This document shows, one piece after another, positions 19,834 to 28,748 of a stretch of 64,000 bases of DNA; the stretch's first letter is position 1; each line of letters opens with the position of its first letter. Position numbers and translations under genes: made by a program. Origin of the DNA: UBA967 sp044375555. Lineage in GTDB: Bacteria; Verrucomicrobiota; Verrucomicrobiia; Chthoniobacterales; Terrimicrobiaceae. The stretch is taken from NCBI GenBank assembly GCA_044375555.1, contig JBILML010000006.1:1-64000 (forward strand), given 5' to 3'. The notes below the pieces were generated by a model that had not been told where the DNA came from, did no database searches, and saw only the letters and a list, made by a program, of their open reading frames with translations.

Positions 19834-19853
19834 CGGTCTTGGGGTCAAGACCG
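19834..19853 (-). other. Intercistronic hairpin between bamA and skp
   Basis: CGGTCTTG and CAAGACCG pair perfectly (8 bp) around a GGGT loop in the 98-base gap downstream of bamA. No T-run follows, so it is more likely an mRNA stability or partial attenuation element than a strong terminator. Confidence 0.45.
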
Positions 19854-19870
19854 CTCTGGCCGCGCTGTTT

Positions 19871-22270
19871 TTAGAATTGGTAGCCGATGTTGAAGTTGAA
19901 CTTGCCTGGAGGGCCGTTCCAAGTGTCGTAAACAACGGGGATACCGTAATCCACGCGGATCGGCCCGATGGGCAGGTCGAGGCGCAGGCCGATACCGATA
20001 TCGACATTGTAGTTTGATGTTCCGAAATCGTAGGAGTCGGCATTGACGAAGCCCGCGTCGCTGAAGACCGCGCCGCGGACTCGGCTGATGATCGGGAAGG
20101 TGAGTTCCAGCGTGATGTAGCCGAGGGAATTACCGCCGATGGGGTTGTCGTCGGCATCCACGGGGCCGACTTCGCGGAAGTTGAAGCCGCGCATGTTATT
20201 CGCGCCGCCGAGGTAGAGACGGTCGAAAATCGGCACGCCGTTTCCATAGCCATCGTCATCACCTGATTGGTTCGGGCCCCATCCGTCGGTGACGGCGAGT
20301 TGGCCTTTGGCCATGAAGATGAGGTCCCACGGGAGGGAGACATATTTTGCGGCCTCGAGAGAGATTCCATAATCCTGCACCGTGCCGCCGAGGAAGCCGC
20401 CGGCAACGAAGCCGGTGAGTTCGACGAGTTCGCCTTTGCGGGTGAGGAAGAGGCTATCGCGGGTATCCCACACGAGTGAGCTGGTGAGAGCGCTCTTGTA
20501 GTAGGTGCCTTCGGAATCCTCAATGACTGGACCGACTTGGCCGTTTCCGCTGAATCCTCCGAAGGCGGAGGAACCGTAGGGATCCACGATGTCGCCCACA
20601 TCATAAATGACGACGCGCTCGAAGCGGTATTCGTTCCGGAGCGAGAGGGCGCGCCAGACTTGTTGGCGGGTTTGGAGTGCGAAGCCTGCATTTTCCTGAG
20701 CGTAAACTTCGGAGAGGAAGTCCGCATTGCGGTAGTAGGCTTCGACGCCTGCGGAGAGTTTGTAGCCCAGGAACCATGGCTCGGTGAGGGAGGCTACGAA
20801 ATCCTGACGCAGGAGACCGTATTGCGCCCGGATGCGGAAACGCTGTCCGCCGCCGGTGAATCGCGGCCAGTTCATAACATCGAAGTTCGACTGCTGAAGT
20901 TCCGCAAAACCAATCAAGCTATCGATCGTGCTGAAGCCGGCGCCGAAGTTGAACGAGCCGGTGCGTTTTTCCTCCACGATGACATTGAGGTCCTTGCGGC
21001 CGGGCACGATGGTGTCGGTCGGCTGGGTCTCGACGCGCTCGAAGTAGTTCAAATTCTCCAAGCGCTTTTTGCTGATGTCCACGAGTGTGGTGTCGTAGAC
21101 CTCGCCGGGTTTGACGGCCAACTCGCGCCGGATCACGCGGTCCTGCGTGCGGGTGTTGCCCTGGATATTAACGAGGTTCAGGTAGGATTGAACTCCCTCG
21201 TCGATCGAGTAGGTGAGATTCACCGCGCCGGGGCCGGCAGGGAGGACTTCGGGCACGGCCGTCATGTCGACATAACCGCGGCTGCCATAGAAATCACGAA
21301 TCGCCTTGAGGTCATCGCCCATGCCTTTGGGAGTGAAAAGCTGGCCGGCGTTCATTTTGAGCTGACCCACAATCTCGCCCTCGGGAGCGATATTCACCCC
21401 ATTGATGCTGACTTGGTTCACGCGGTATTCGGTGCCCTCGCTGATCGTCACGATCAACTCCACGCCCTCGCCTGCGAGCGGCTGGGTCTGGATTTCCGAG
21501 ACATCCACATCGGCGAAACCACGGTTCTGGTAGAGGGATTGGATGGCGACACGGTCATCTTCGACCTGGGAGGCTTCGAGGCGACCGCTCTTGTTGAAGA
21601 AGGTCAAAAGATTGAGCGTCTTTGTCTTCATCACCTTGCGGAGGTCGCGGTCGAGGACCGAGTCGTTGCCGATGAAAGTGATTTTTTTGACGACGAGCTT
21701 CGGTCCCTCGGTGATGGCGAAGATCAGGCGTGCGCGGTTCTGGCCGGGGATGTCCTGCACGCGGTATTGCACATCGACATCGGCGTAGTTGCGGTCGTTG
21801 TAGAGTTCGAGGACCTTCTGGCGGTCCTGCTCGATGCGCTCCTCGTCCACCACATCGCCGGGTTTGACTTTCAAATCGCGGCGCACGCGGTTGAGGGGAA
21901 TCTGCTCCGCGCCCTCGATGATGACTTCTTCTAAAACAGGTCGGCCTTGGAGAAGAACCGTGACGCGAACGCCGTTCCCAAGCGGCTCGGCGAACAAACG
22001 CACATTCGACACGCCGCCTGTTTGATACAAGGCGCGGACATCTTGCTCGGCGGTGCGCTCGCTGTAGGGTTGGCCGACTTTCGTGGCGAGGTTCGCCAGC
22101 ACGCGGTCTTTGGAAATACTCGGCGCTCCGACGGTTTCCACCAAGATGTCATTCACGATCGGGCCGGTTTGTTCGGTGGGTTCCTGGGCTTTTGATGGGG
22201 GTATGAGAACCGCCAGAAAGGCGAAAGCGAGGGCGGTGAGAAGAAGGAATGGGCGTCGGTTGTTTTTCAT
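19871..22270 (-). CDS. bamA: Outer-membrane protein assembly factor BamA
   Basis: A 799-residue Omp85 protein. The ATG at 22270 was chosen because it gives a clean signal peptide (FLLLTALAFAFLAVLIP...KAQ). An upstream frame extension has no such feature. POTRA domains cover about residues 40-400 (for example VLLQGRPVLEEVIIEGAEQIP). The C-terminal beta barrel covers ~430-799, with GGANNMRGFNFREVGP as the conserved barrel segment around the RGF motif, and it ends in the outer-membrane signature Phe (FNIGYQF). BamA inserts beta-barrel proteins. The skp and lpxD genes follow as in many diderms, but fabZ and lpxA are not in this group. Confidence 0.97.
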   Translation of the reverse strand: MKNNRRPFLLLTALAFAFLAVLIPPSKAQEPTEQTGPIVNDILVETVGAPSISKDRVLANLATKVGQPYSERTAEQDVRALYQTGGVSNVRLFAEPLGNGVRVTVLLQGRPVLEEVIIEGAEQIPLNRVRRDLKVKPGDVVDEERIEQDRQKVLELYNDRNYADVDVQYRVQDIPGQNRARLIFAITEGPKLVVKKITFIGNDSVLDRDLRKVMKTKTLNLLTFFNKSGRLEASQVEDDRVAIQSLYQNRGFADVDVSEIQTQPLAGEGVELIVTISEGTEYRVNQVSINGVNIAPEGEIVGQLKMNAGQLFTPKGMGDDLKAIRDFYGSRGYVDMTAVPEVLPAGPGAVNLTYSIDEGVQSYLNLVNIQGNTRTQDRVIRRELAVKPGEVYDTTLVDISKKRLENLNYFERVETQPTDTIVPGRKDLNVIVEEKRTGSFNFGAGFSTIDSLIGFAELQQSNFDVMNWPRFTGGGQRFRIRAQYGLLRQDFVASLTEPWFLGYKLSAGVEAYYRNADFLSEVYAQENAGFALQTRQQVWRALSLRNEYRFERVVIYDVGDIVDPYGSSAFGGFSGNGQVGPVIEDSEGTYYKSALTSSLVWDTRDSLFLTRKGELVELTGFVAGGFLGGTVQDYGISLEAAKYVSLPWDLIFMAKGQLAVTDGWGPNQSGDDDGYGNGVPIFDRLYLGGANNMRGFNFREVGPVDADDNPIGGNSLGYITLELTFPIISRVRGAVFSDAGFVNADSYDFGTSNYNVDIGIGLRLDLPIGPIRVDYGIPVVYDTWNGPPGKFNFNIGYQF

Positions 22271-22420
22271 GGTCGAATGGGTCGCCTTCGGACGGAACAG
22301 CAAGGCGTCGGTGGGATTAACGAATGCCCTCGGGCAGGTCAAGAAACCCGTGTCTGGGAGAGGGCTTTTTTATTCCCGCGAAATCTCCAGCTCAAGTGAT
22401 GGGATTCTGCTTCAGACCAA

Positions 22421-22939
22421 TTAGGCGCCAGGCTTTTCCTTTGGGGCTTTGAGACGGTGCGGGTGGAAAACGGTGATGATGCTCATGAGCACCGAAGTCG
22501 TCCAAGCGATGCAAAACATCCCCGAAAGGGCGATCACGGCGGTGATGGCGTTCCAAGCCGGCGGCATGATGTCCTCCCCGTAGCCAAGGGTGGTGTAGGT
22601 GCTGCCGCTGAAATAAAGCGCCTGCGAGATGTCTTTTACGAGCCCGCTCCAAACGAGTGCGTAAGCCCAAATGACAATATCCACCAGGTGCGAGGTGAGG
22701 ATTAAAACCATCGTCAGGTAAAGAAACGGACGCGCCATCCAAGGCCCCTTTTTGTCGCGAATCGGCATGGTGAAACGCAGGTGGATCCATTGGACGAACT
22801 CAGAAAACACGGCGTGGTTCGAGAGAATCACGAACACCACGAGCCCGCCAAAAAGCACCGGCGAAATGGTCGAGGCGATCACCTCCGTATCTTGAATCAC
22901 AGGTTCGATCGGAAGAGTCGAGGTGGGCATGGAAATCAT
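22421..22939 (-). CDS. Two-TM potassium-channel-like protein in an efflux operon
   Basis: A 172-residue membrane protein. Hydrophobic segments lie near residues 25-45, 73-98 and 132-160. A pore-loop sequence with a selectivity-filter signature sits before the last one (GSTYTTLGYGED). GYG is the hallmark of K+ channels. There is no RCK/TrkA domain, and the C-terminus is short. Its ATG at 22939 overlaps the stop of the HlyD-type gene (ATGA), so it is translationally coupled to an aromatic-acid-efflux-like operon. This pairing is unusual. It may balance charge during anion export, but that is speculation. Confidence 0.8.
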   Translation of the reverse strand: MISMPTSTLPIEPVIQDTEVIASTISPVLFGGLVVFVILSNHAVFSEFVQWIHLRFTMPIRDKKGPWMARPFLYLTMVLILTSHLVDIVIWAYALVWSGLVKDISQALYFSGSTYTTLGYGEDIMPPAWNAITAVIALSGMFCIAWTTSVLMSIITVFHPHRLKAPKEKPGA

Positions 22940-23796
22940 TCGCCGATGGTGGCGATGGAAACGGTCTGCCCGATGCGCAGCGGAATCGGCGGTTGCCCGG
23001 TCACGCGGATGCGCACGGGGAAGCGGTTCGGCAGGCGCACCCAGTCGACGGTCTGGCCGACTTGGGGGAGGAGTTGCACGGTGGAGCCGTTCGGATCGAA
23101 AATACCCCAAGCCACGCTCTCGATGACGCCTTCAAAGGGTTGGTCCTCCCGGCCAATGAAGGTGAGCTTGGTTTTCCCGCCGTCTTTCACATGGTGGAGC
23201 TGGGTTTCCTTGAAATACGCGGCGATCCAGAAGGAGGACGAGTCGACGAGGGCGAGGAGTTGCTGGCCGGCGTAGACATAGGTGCCGGGCGATGTGTTCA
23301 TGTTCGTGAGGTAGCCATCGACCGGAGCAAAAATTTTCGTGTAGCTGAGATTCAGCCTGGCGTATTCGAGCGCAGCGGCCGCGGCGGCGACATCTGCCAT
23401 GGCGGCGGCAAGGGAGTCCTGCGAGTTCTGCAGGTCACGGAGGTCGTTGACCTTCGATTGGTAGAGCACTGTTTGGCGCTGGAGTTCCTGCTGGGCCTGG
23501 ATTTCGGCGGCTTGGGATTGCTGGAGCTTCGCGGTGCATTGATCGAGGGTGGCTTTGTAGGTCGAGGGATCGACCTCGAAAAGCAGGTCGCCTTTTTTCA
23601 CCGGTTGGTTGTCGCGGATTGGAATCTGGATGATGGGCCCCTCCACGCGGCTCGCGATGCCCACAATGTTCGCGCGCACCTGGCCATCGCGCGTCCAGGG
23701 TTTCGTGGTGTAGCGTTGATACATCCCCAGCGCGGCCACTGCCGCGAGGACGATGACGACTCCCGTGAGGACATAGGCGGTTCCGGCAGGCTTCAT
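22936..23796 (-). CDS. HlyD/AaeA-family membrane fusion protein
   Basis: A 286-residue periplasmic adaptor. The ATG at 23796 overlaps the stop of the DUF1656 gene. One membrane anchor lies at ~7-27 (YVLTGVVIVLAAVAALGMY). A lipoyl-like half follows (VRANIVGIASRVEGPI, VKKGDLLFEVDP), then an alpha-helical hairpin (~75-150) and a beta-barrel domain (YVYAGQQLLALVDSSSFWI, AAYFKETQL). It matches AaeA/EmrA-type adaptors that link an inner-membrane pump to the outer membrane. The likely pump is the divergent FUSC protein. Confidence 0.9.
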   Translation of the reverse strand: MKPAGTAYVLTGVVIVLAAVAALGMYQRYTTKPWTRDGQVRANIVGIASRVEGPIIQIPIRDNQPVKKGDLLFEVDPSTYKATLDQCTAKLQQSQAAEIQAQQELQRQTVLYQSKVNDLRDLQNSQDSLAAAMADVAAAAAALEYARLNLSYTKIFAPVDGYLTNMNTSPGTYVYAGQQLLALVDSSSFWIAAYFKETQLHHVKDGGKTKLTFIGREDQPFEGVIESVAWGIFDPNGSTVQLLPQVGQTVDWVRLPNRFPVRIRVTGQPPIPLRIGQTVSIATIGE

Positions 23797-24008
23797 GGGG
23801 CGAGGACCAGGCCGAGCACCGAGCCGAGCAGCACGGAAAGGGCAACGAAAAATAGAGGCAGGTTCCAGAAAAACCGCGTGAGTCCGAAACGCTCGAGGAC
23901 AGCGGTCACCAGCCACGCAGCAAGAAATCCGAGGGCACTAACAACCATCCCCCAAGGAAGGAGGAATTCGCCTAGGGCGATTTCGGCGGTTTGGAAAAAA
24001 GCGGCCAC
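23793..24008 (-). CDS. Small DUF1656 (AaeX-like) membrane protein
   Basis: A 71-residue protein beginning at GTG 24008, with two predicted membrane helices (about 18-40 and 46-68). It matches the small DUF1656/AaeX proteins encoded with AaeA-type adaptors and FUSC pumps. It heads the minus-strand operon, overlapping the adaptor gene by four bases. The two gene groups diverge with only 64 bases between the start codons (24008 and 24073), where regulators may bind. No operator was recognised. Confidence 0.8.
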   Translation of the reverse strand: MAAFFQTAEIALGEFLLPWGMVVSALGFLAAWLVTAVLERFGLTRFFWNLPLFFVALSVLLGSVLGLVLAP

Positions 24009-24072
24009 GCGTGGGATTTTCTTTCATGCCTTTGCCGTGGACGCAAGCCCGCGCACTCTCTAGCCTGCCGGC

Positions 24073-26274
24073 GTGGAAGCGATCTTGCGGCGATTTGGTT
24101 TGGCCCGCCAGCTGGAAGCCGTGGACCGCGATGGTGTGGCTCAGGGTATCCAAATGGCTGTTTCGGTCGTTGTTGCGTTGTTTTTTGCGCTCGTCCTGCG
24201 GCTCGAGTATCCGGGCTGGGCGGTCTTCACCGTGCTGATGCTCTCGATGGCGCGCTTCGTTGGCGCGGTGCAGGAAAAAGCCGCCTTCCGCTTGATCGGG
24301 ACAATCGTCGGCGGCGTGCTCGGATATCTCGCGACCTCCTCGCTCCAGCAATCTCCTTTCCTCTACCTGCCGCTCACTTTTGTGGTGGTGGCCTTTTCCG
24401 TCGCGATGTTCGGCCAATCCCGCGCGCCGTATGCGTTTTTCCTAGTCGGTATGACCTATGTGGTCGTGGCCTCGGACAGCCTGAACGACCCCTCGACCGC
24501 TTCGCGCTATGCCCTCTTGCGCGTGGAGGAGGTGGGACTCGGCGTGATCGTGAGCATGGTCGTGCAGGTGCTCGTTTTCCCGCGCTTCGCAAATGATGCA
24601 TTCGCTGGATTGATCCGCAGCGTGCTTGCCGAACTGGCCGATGCCGTGACGCTTGGCATTCGGCATTTCTCTGAGGAAAAAACCGGCGTCGCTGAGATTT
24701 TGCGGGACTTCCCGAGCAAATCCACACAGATGCGCGTTCTCCTGCGCTTCGGTGCCATGGAGAGCAAATCCTTCCGGCAAAATATCGGCCGCCACGCGCA
24801 AAAGGTGGACCTCATCGCCCGTGCGGCAGCGCTCATTCGCTCCTTCGCCCGCCACGAGCCGGCCCAGGAGCCGATCCGAAGGCGCCTTAAGGGGGATGTC
24901 GAGGAGATCGGCCAGTTACTCCGCGAGGGGTTTCTCGCGCAGGAGAATGGCAAGACACTGCCCGCCGAGTGGAATTCCCGCGTCGCCGAAATCTGGACCG
25001 TCCTAGATTCGTTGGTTGTCGAGTTCCGCGCCGACCCGGAGATTCAAAAACTCGCCCCCTTCGAATCCGGTGTGATGTCGGCCCATCTGCTCCTGCTCCG
25101 CGAGCTGTGCGATCTCCTCAAAAAGTTCGACATCCTTAACAACTCCCCCGCCGAAACCTGCCCACTCTCGGAGCGCTTGGCCCTCGCACCCGCCTGGCCC
25201 TCTGTGCCATGGATCCAGCGCGGTATCCGAGCAGGTGCCGCCGTGGTCGCCGGCCTGATTTTGGAGAACTGGCTCAACCCTCCGGGCAGCGGGATGATGA
25301 TGCTCTGCATTTTCACATTCACCGCGCTGAATGCCATTAGCCCCAACGAATCGGGCGACCGACCGGCGGTCCGGCAGTTGATTGTAATGTCGTCTGTAAT
25401 GGCCCTCGCCTCATTGGCCATGCTGGTCTCCACACCCCTGCTCGCGAGCTACGCCGTGCAAAACACCGTCATGGTCACCTGGGCGTTTTTGTTCGGGTAT
25501 TGGTTCCACCGCGCTGGCGGCATCACGGTCCCCCTCATGTATTGCTTCATGGTGCTCGCCTGCGTCGTGTCGCTGAACGCCCAGGAGCCCGTATCGTTCG
25601 AGGCGATCGTCGGAATGTTTTTCGGGATGGTGAACGGCCCCATCATAGCCTGCGTCGCACAGCGCCTCATGTGGCCCACGCTTCCGCAAAACAACCTCCG
25701 CCTCGGTGTGAAAAAATATCTCGAGTCCATGCAGGCGGCGCTCCGCGACGGCATGTGGAGTCTTCCGCTCTGGCAGCGCACCGAGCACACCCTCTTCCCC
25801 GCCAAGGCCCGCCTCGCCATCGCCGCCATGCGCGGCCCGACCTGCCCGCCCGACGAGGCCAAGCGGCTCGAGGAGTTCATCCTCACCATCCAGGAAATGT
25901 CATGGGAGTTTTCTCTCTGCCTCGGCCGTCTCCACCCGATCCTCCCGCCGGATTTTCTGGAAAAAGGCAACGCCTCGATCGCCCGAGCCAAGGAAACCCT
26001 TCGCCGCGGCCTCGCCGAATTAGCCGACTCGTTCGCCGCCGCCCGCCAACCCACTGACCTCACCGCTGAAATGGATACCGCTCTCCGCGATTGGGATGAG
26101 TGGATGGACTGGCTCCGCCACCAAATCCTCGCCAACCAAACCTCCACCGAGATCAGCATTCCCATGATGGGCATCTCCGCCCGCATCCGCTCCACCCTCC
26201 AACTCCTCCGCCGCGCGAACGCCGAAGCGAGAACCTTGCGCCTCCGCGACTACCTCGGCGATGTCTCCATTTGA
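24073..26274 (+). CDS. FUSC-family (AaeB/YccS-like) inner-membrane transporter
   Basis: A 733-residue membrane protein starting with GTG 24073. Two hydrophobic blocks (about 27-165, starting QMAVSVVVALFFALVLRL, and 380-510, with MVTWAFLFGYWFHRAGG) are each followed by a long cytoplasmic helical region. This is the duplicated FUSC layout of aromatic-acid exporters such as AaeB. The divergent DUF1656 and HlyD-type genes supply the usual partners. The substrate is unknown, with aromatic carboxylates a reasonable guess from the family. Confidence 0.88.
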   Translation: MEAILRRFGLARQLEAVDRDGVAQGIQMAVSVVVALFFALVLRLEYPGWAVFTVLMLSMARFVGAVQEKAAFRLIGTIVGGVLGYLATSSLQQSPFLYLPLTFVVVAFSVAMFGQSRAPYAFFLVGMTYVVVASDSLNDPSTASRYALLRVEEVGLGVIVSMVVQVLVFPRFANDAFAGLIRSVLAELADAVTLGIRHFSEEKTGVAEILRDFPSKSTQMRVLLRFGAMESKSFRQNIGRHAQKVDLIARAAALIRSFARHEPAQEPIRRRLKGDVEEIGQLLREGFLAQENGKTLPAEWNSRVAEIWTVLDSLVVEFRADPEIQKLAPFESGVMSAHLLLLRELCDLLKKFDILNNSPAETCPLSERLALAPAWPSVPWIQRGIRAGAAVVAGLILENWLNPPGSGMMMLCIFTFTALNAISPNESGDRPAVRQLIVMSSVMALASLAMLVSTPLLASYAVQNTVMVTWAFLFGYWFHRAGGITVPLMYCFMVLACVVSLNAQEPVSFEAIVGMFFGMVNGPIIACVAQRLMWPTLPQNNLRLGVKKYLESMQAALRDGMWSLPLWQRTEHTLFPAKARLAIAAMRGPTCPPDEAKRLEEFILTIQEMSWEFSLCLGRLHPILPPDFLEKGNASIARAKETLRRGLAELADSFAAARQPTDLTAEMDTALRDWDEWMDWLRHQILANQTSTEISIPMMGISARIRSTLQLLRRANAEARTLRLRDYLGDVSI

Positions 26275-26330
26275 GGGAAAAAGCGGAATCCGCTTTCGTC
26301 ACCTCCATTTTTTTCAATAATCCCCCCCGC

Positions 26331-27491
26331 ATGAAAATCACCGAAGCAGCATTTGCAAGAGAGGGCGTTCTTGGCCCAAGCGGCTTGGCTGGCTGCAAAT
26401 TTCTCGTGATCGACGACAGCCGCATGATCCGGCTCACGATCTCGAAGCACCTCCGCCAAATTGGTTTTGAATCCATCGACGAGGCGGATAACGGCGCCGC
26501 TGCCATCGACCTCCTCCGCACCGGCAAAGACTACGACCTCGTCCTGCTCGACCTCGAAATGCCCGGCATGAACGGCTTCGAGTTCCTGAAAATCGTCAAG
26601 TCCGACCCCGCCCTCCGCTCCGTGCCAGTCATCGTCGTCTCCGCGTCCGAGCAGCTCTCTGCCGCGATCCAGTGCATCTCCGACGGCGCCGAGGATTTTC
26701 TCAACAAACCCTTCGACCCCGTCCTCCTCCGCGCCCGCGTTTTTTCCTCGATCGAAAAAAAGCGCCTCCGCGACACCGACCGCCAACTCCTCCAAGAGCT
26801 GGAAACCGAAAAATCCCTCCTCCAGCAGGAAAAGGAAAAATCCGAGCAACTCCTGCTCAATGTGCTCCCCCAAGCCATCGCCGCGCGCCTCAAGAACGGT
26901 GAAAAAGTCATCGCCGAAAAACAGGAAGCCACCACCGTGGGCTTCACCGACCTCGTCGGCTTCACCCCTTACGCGCGCAACGCCGAGCCCGTCGATGTCG
27001 TCACGATGCTCAACCGGATTTTCAGCAATTTCGACCTCATGTCCGCCCGCAACGGCGTTGAGAAAATCAAGACGATCGGGGATTGCTACATGTTCGCCGC
27101 CGGCGTTCCCATTCCCGTCGAAGACCACGCCCGCCGCGTCGCCGACAGCGCCCTCGAGATGGTCAGCTTCATCGAGAGATTCAACGCCCGGTTCGGCACG
27201 GAATTCCAAATCCGGATCGGCCTCAACTCCGGCCCGCTCGTCGCCGGCATCATCGGAAAACAAAAATTCGCCTACGACATCTGGGGCGACGCCGTGAATG
27301 TCGCCAGCCGCATGGAAAGCTCCGGTCTCCCCGGCCGCATCCACATCTCGGAAGCCACCCGCGCAGCCCTAGGCGCCGACTACGAATGCGAGGCCCGAGG
27401 TTCGATCGAGGTCAAAGGCCTCGGCCAGATCAACACCTACTTCCTCCTCTCCAAAAACGACCCCTTCCTAGACGAGGTCCCGCTCATCTGA
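26331..27491 (+). CDS. Response regulator fused to class III adenylate cyclase
   Basis: A 386-residue protein from the ATG at 26331. A receiver domain (~22-140) has the acidic pair D28/D29, phospho-acceptor D74 (LLDLEMPG) and K126 (FLNKPFDP). A short coiled coil (~145-180) connects to a class III cyclase domain. The metal-binding Asp pair is D207 (FTDLVGFT) and D251 (KTIGDCYM). Purine-selecting residues look like K247 and D316 (YDIWGDAVNVASRM), with N323 and R327 also present. K/D favours ATP, so the likely product is cAMP. No partner histidine kinase or cAMP-binding protein is in the window. It begins 56 bases after the FUSC gene. Confidence 0.9.
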   Translation: MKITEAAFAREGVLGPSGLAGCKFLVIDDSRMIRLTISKHLRQIGFESIDEADNGAAAIDLLRTGKDYDLVLLDLEMPGMNGFEFLKIVKSDPALRSVPVIVVSASEQLSAAIQCISDGAEDFLNKPFDPVLLRARVFSSIEKKRLRDTDRQLLQELETEKSLLQQEKEKSEQLLLNVLPQAIAARLKNGEKVIAEKQEATTVGFTDLVGFTPYARNAEPVDVVTMLNRIFSNFDLMSARNGVEKIKTIGDCYMFAAGVPIPVEDHARRVADSALEMVSFIERFNARFGTEFQIRIGLNSGPLVAGIIGKQKFAYDIWGDAVNVASRMESSGLPGRIHISEATRAALGADYECEARGSIEVKGLGQINTYFLLSKNDPFLDEVPLI

Positions 27492-27855
27492 AGGGCGTCA
27501 TCCGAAAAACTCGGCATCCCCGCCATGTAGCAACGGCGGTCCTCTTCCGTTTTGAAGCAAACAGCGAATGGCGGGCAAATCCTCGCGAATCGAAAATTGT
27601 TGCCGACCCACTCTGTTGGGGTGACGGGTTCAGATGATCCAGCCCCTGGCCGCCCCAAGCCCAGACGCGAGAGCGCCGTTGCAGCCCGCCGCCATCAGGT
27701 TGCTGAGGCTGAACAATTGTTAAATATGTGAATATGTGGGACTGACCCCCAGATGACCGCCAGACTTGGCCCGTTTTCGAAAGCCGGTGATGAAAAGGTT
27801 CCCGCAGGATAGACAAATCCCATTACCATCGCGTCTGGTTCACAGACTCCCATTC
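27492..27855. other. Intergenic stretch with degenerate repeat remnants
   Basis: No gene was found in these 364 bases. Bases 27524-27594 resemble the distal module of the composite repeat at 51118-51185 (GTAGCAACGGCGGTCCTC, then GCGAATGGCGGGCAAATCC). Bases 27650-27680 resemble the CCCCAAGC...ACGCGAGAGCGCCG module. A TGTGGGACTGACCCCC motif at 27735-27750 is of a type often met in REP-like intergenic sequence. The stretch therefore looks like a decayed repeat insertion upstream of the sigma gene. Confidence 0.5.
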
Positions 27856-28347
27856 ATGGATCTTCAAAAACTGGAATCCCTTTACGATGAATTCGCTTCT
27901 GCGGGCTATGCTTTTGCGCTTCAGTTGACACGCGATCCGGATGCCGCGCAGGACCTGGTGCAGAGCGTCTTCCTGCGCTTGGCCAGGCGTCCGAGATTTA
28001 CCATTCTCAACCCGCGCTCCTTTGTGTTGCGGTGCATATACCGCGCCCATGTGGATGTCGTGCGCCGCGATGCGACCCGGCGCCAGATGTTGGAAAACTT
28101 CGCTTTGGAAGCGCAGACCGTCTTCCGACCTGAGCCCGGGGAGGATGAAAAAATCGCAGAGTTGCTTGAACGGCTGGCGGCCCTGCCGGAGGAGCAGCGC
28201 GCGGTGGTGCATTTGAAGGCATGGGAGCAGAGGACCTTCCGGCAGATCGCGGGCATCCTTGGCATCCCGGCAAACACCGCCGCGAGCAGATATCGCTACG
28301 CATTAGACAAATTTCGCGACGCCATGCGTCTGGAGGATGAAACATGA
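27856..28347 (+). CDS. ECF-type RNA polymerase sigma factor
   Basis: A 163-residue sigma factor from the ATG at 27856. Region 2 (about 8-75) includes DEFASAGYAFALQLTRDPD and AQDLVQSVFLRLARR. Region 4 (about 110-158) includes LPEEQRAVVHLKAWEQRTF and IPANTAASRYRYALDKF. The stop overlaps the next ATG (ATGA at 28344). It heads a three-gene operon with a one-TM protein that could be its anti-sigma factor and a membrane protein with a zinc-ribbon-like N-terminus. The fully coupled order suggests that the sigma factor responds to an envelope signal. Confidence 0.9.
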   Translation: MDLQKLESLYDEFASAGYAFALQLTRDPDAAQDLVQSVFLRLARRPRFTILNPRSFVLRCIYRAHVDVVRRDATRRQMLENFALEAQTVFRPEPGEDEKIAELLERLAALPEEQRAVVHLKAWEQRTFRQIAGILGIPANTAASRYRYALDKFRDAMRLEDET

Positions 28348-28724
28348 ACAACGAGGAAATCGAATCCCTTCTCCGCCGGGCCCGCCCGCGGGAGCTGCCA
28401 GCCGGGTTGAAGCACCGGGTCCTGCAAACCGCACGACAAAACGCAGAGCCAATCGCCTGGGCTCCACGGGTCACGTGGGCTTCGCTGGCCGTGTGCTGGT
28501 CGTTGATCATTCTTCTCCGAGCCACCACGCCGGATGTTCCGACTGGAACTCTGCCCTTCGACCGCGAGGCGTATCTGGCGCGAGCCGCAACGCTCAAGTG
28601 CATCATCGCGACCGGACAATTTCCTCAGGAGATGGATACCTCTCCGAACCAGCACCCGCTTCAGATGGAATTGTATTTTCGCCTGCCAAAGGCCACTCCC
28701 CAGGCATCCCAACCTGCAACTTAG
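28344..28724 (+). CDS. Single-TM protein, candidate anti-sigma factor
   Basis: A 126-residue protein overlapping the sigma gene by four bases. A cytoplasmic N-terminus of ~40 residues (NEEIESLLRRARPRELPAG) precedes one membrane helix (about 43-60, WASLAVCWSLIILL) and an extracytoplasmic tail. The His-x3-Cys-x2-Cys zinc motif of common anti-sigma factors is not present. The position and topology suggest an anti-sigma role, but no family similarity is recognised. Confidence 0.6.
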   Translation: MNNEEIESLLRRARPRELPAGLKHRVLQTARQNAEPIAWAPRVTWASLAVCWSLIILLRATTPDVPTGTLPFDREAYLARAATLKCIIATGQFPQEMDTSPNQHPLQMELYFRLPKATPQASQPAT

Positions 28725-28748
28725 AAGACTCCCAAAACCAATCAGTAT

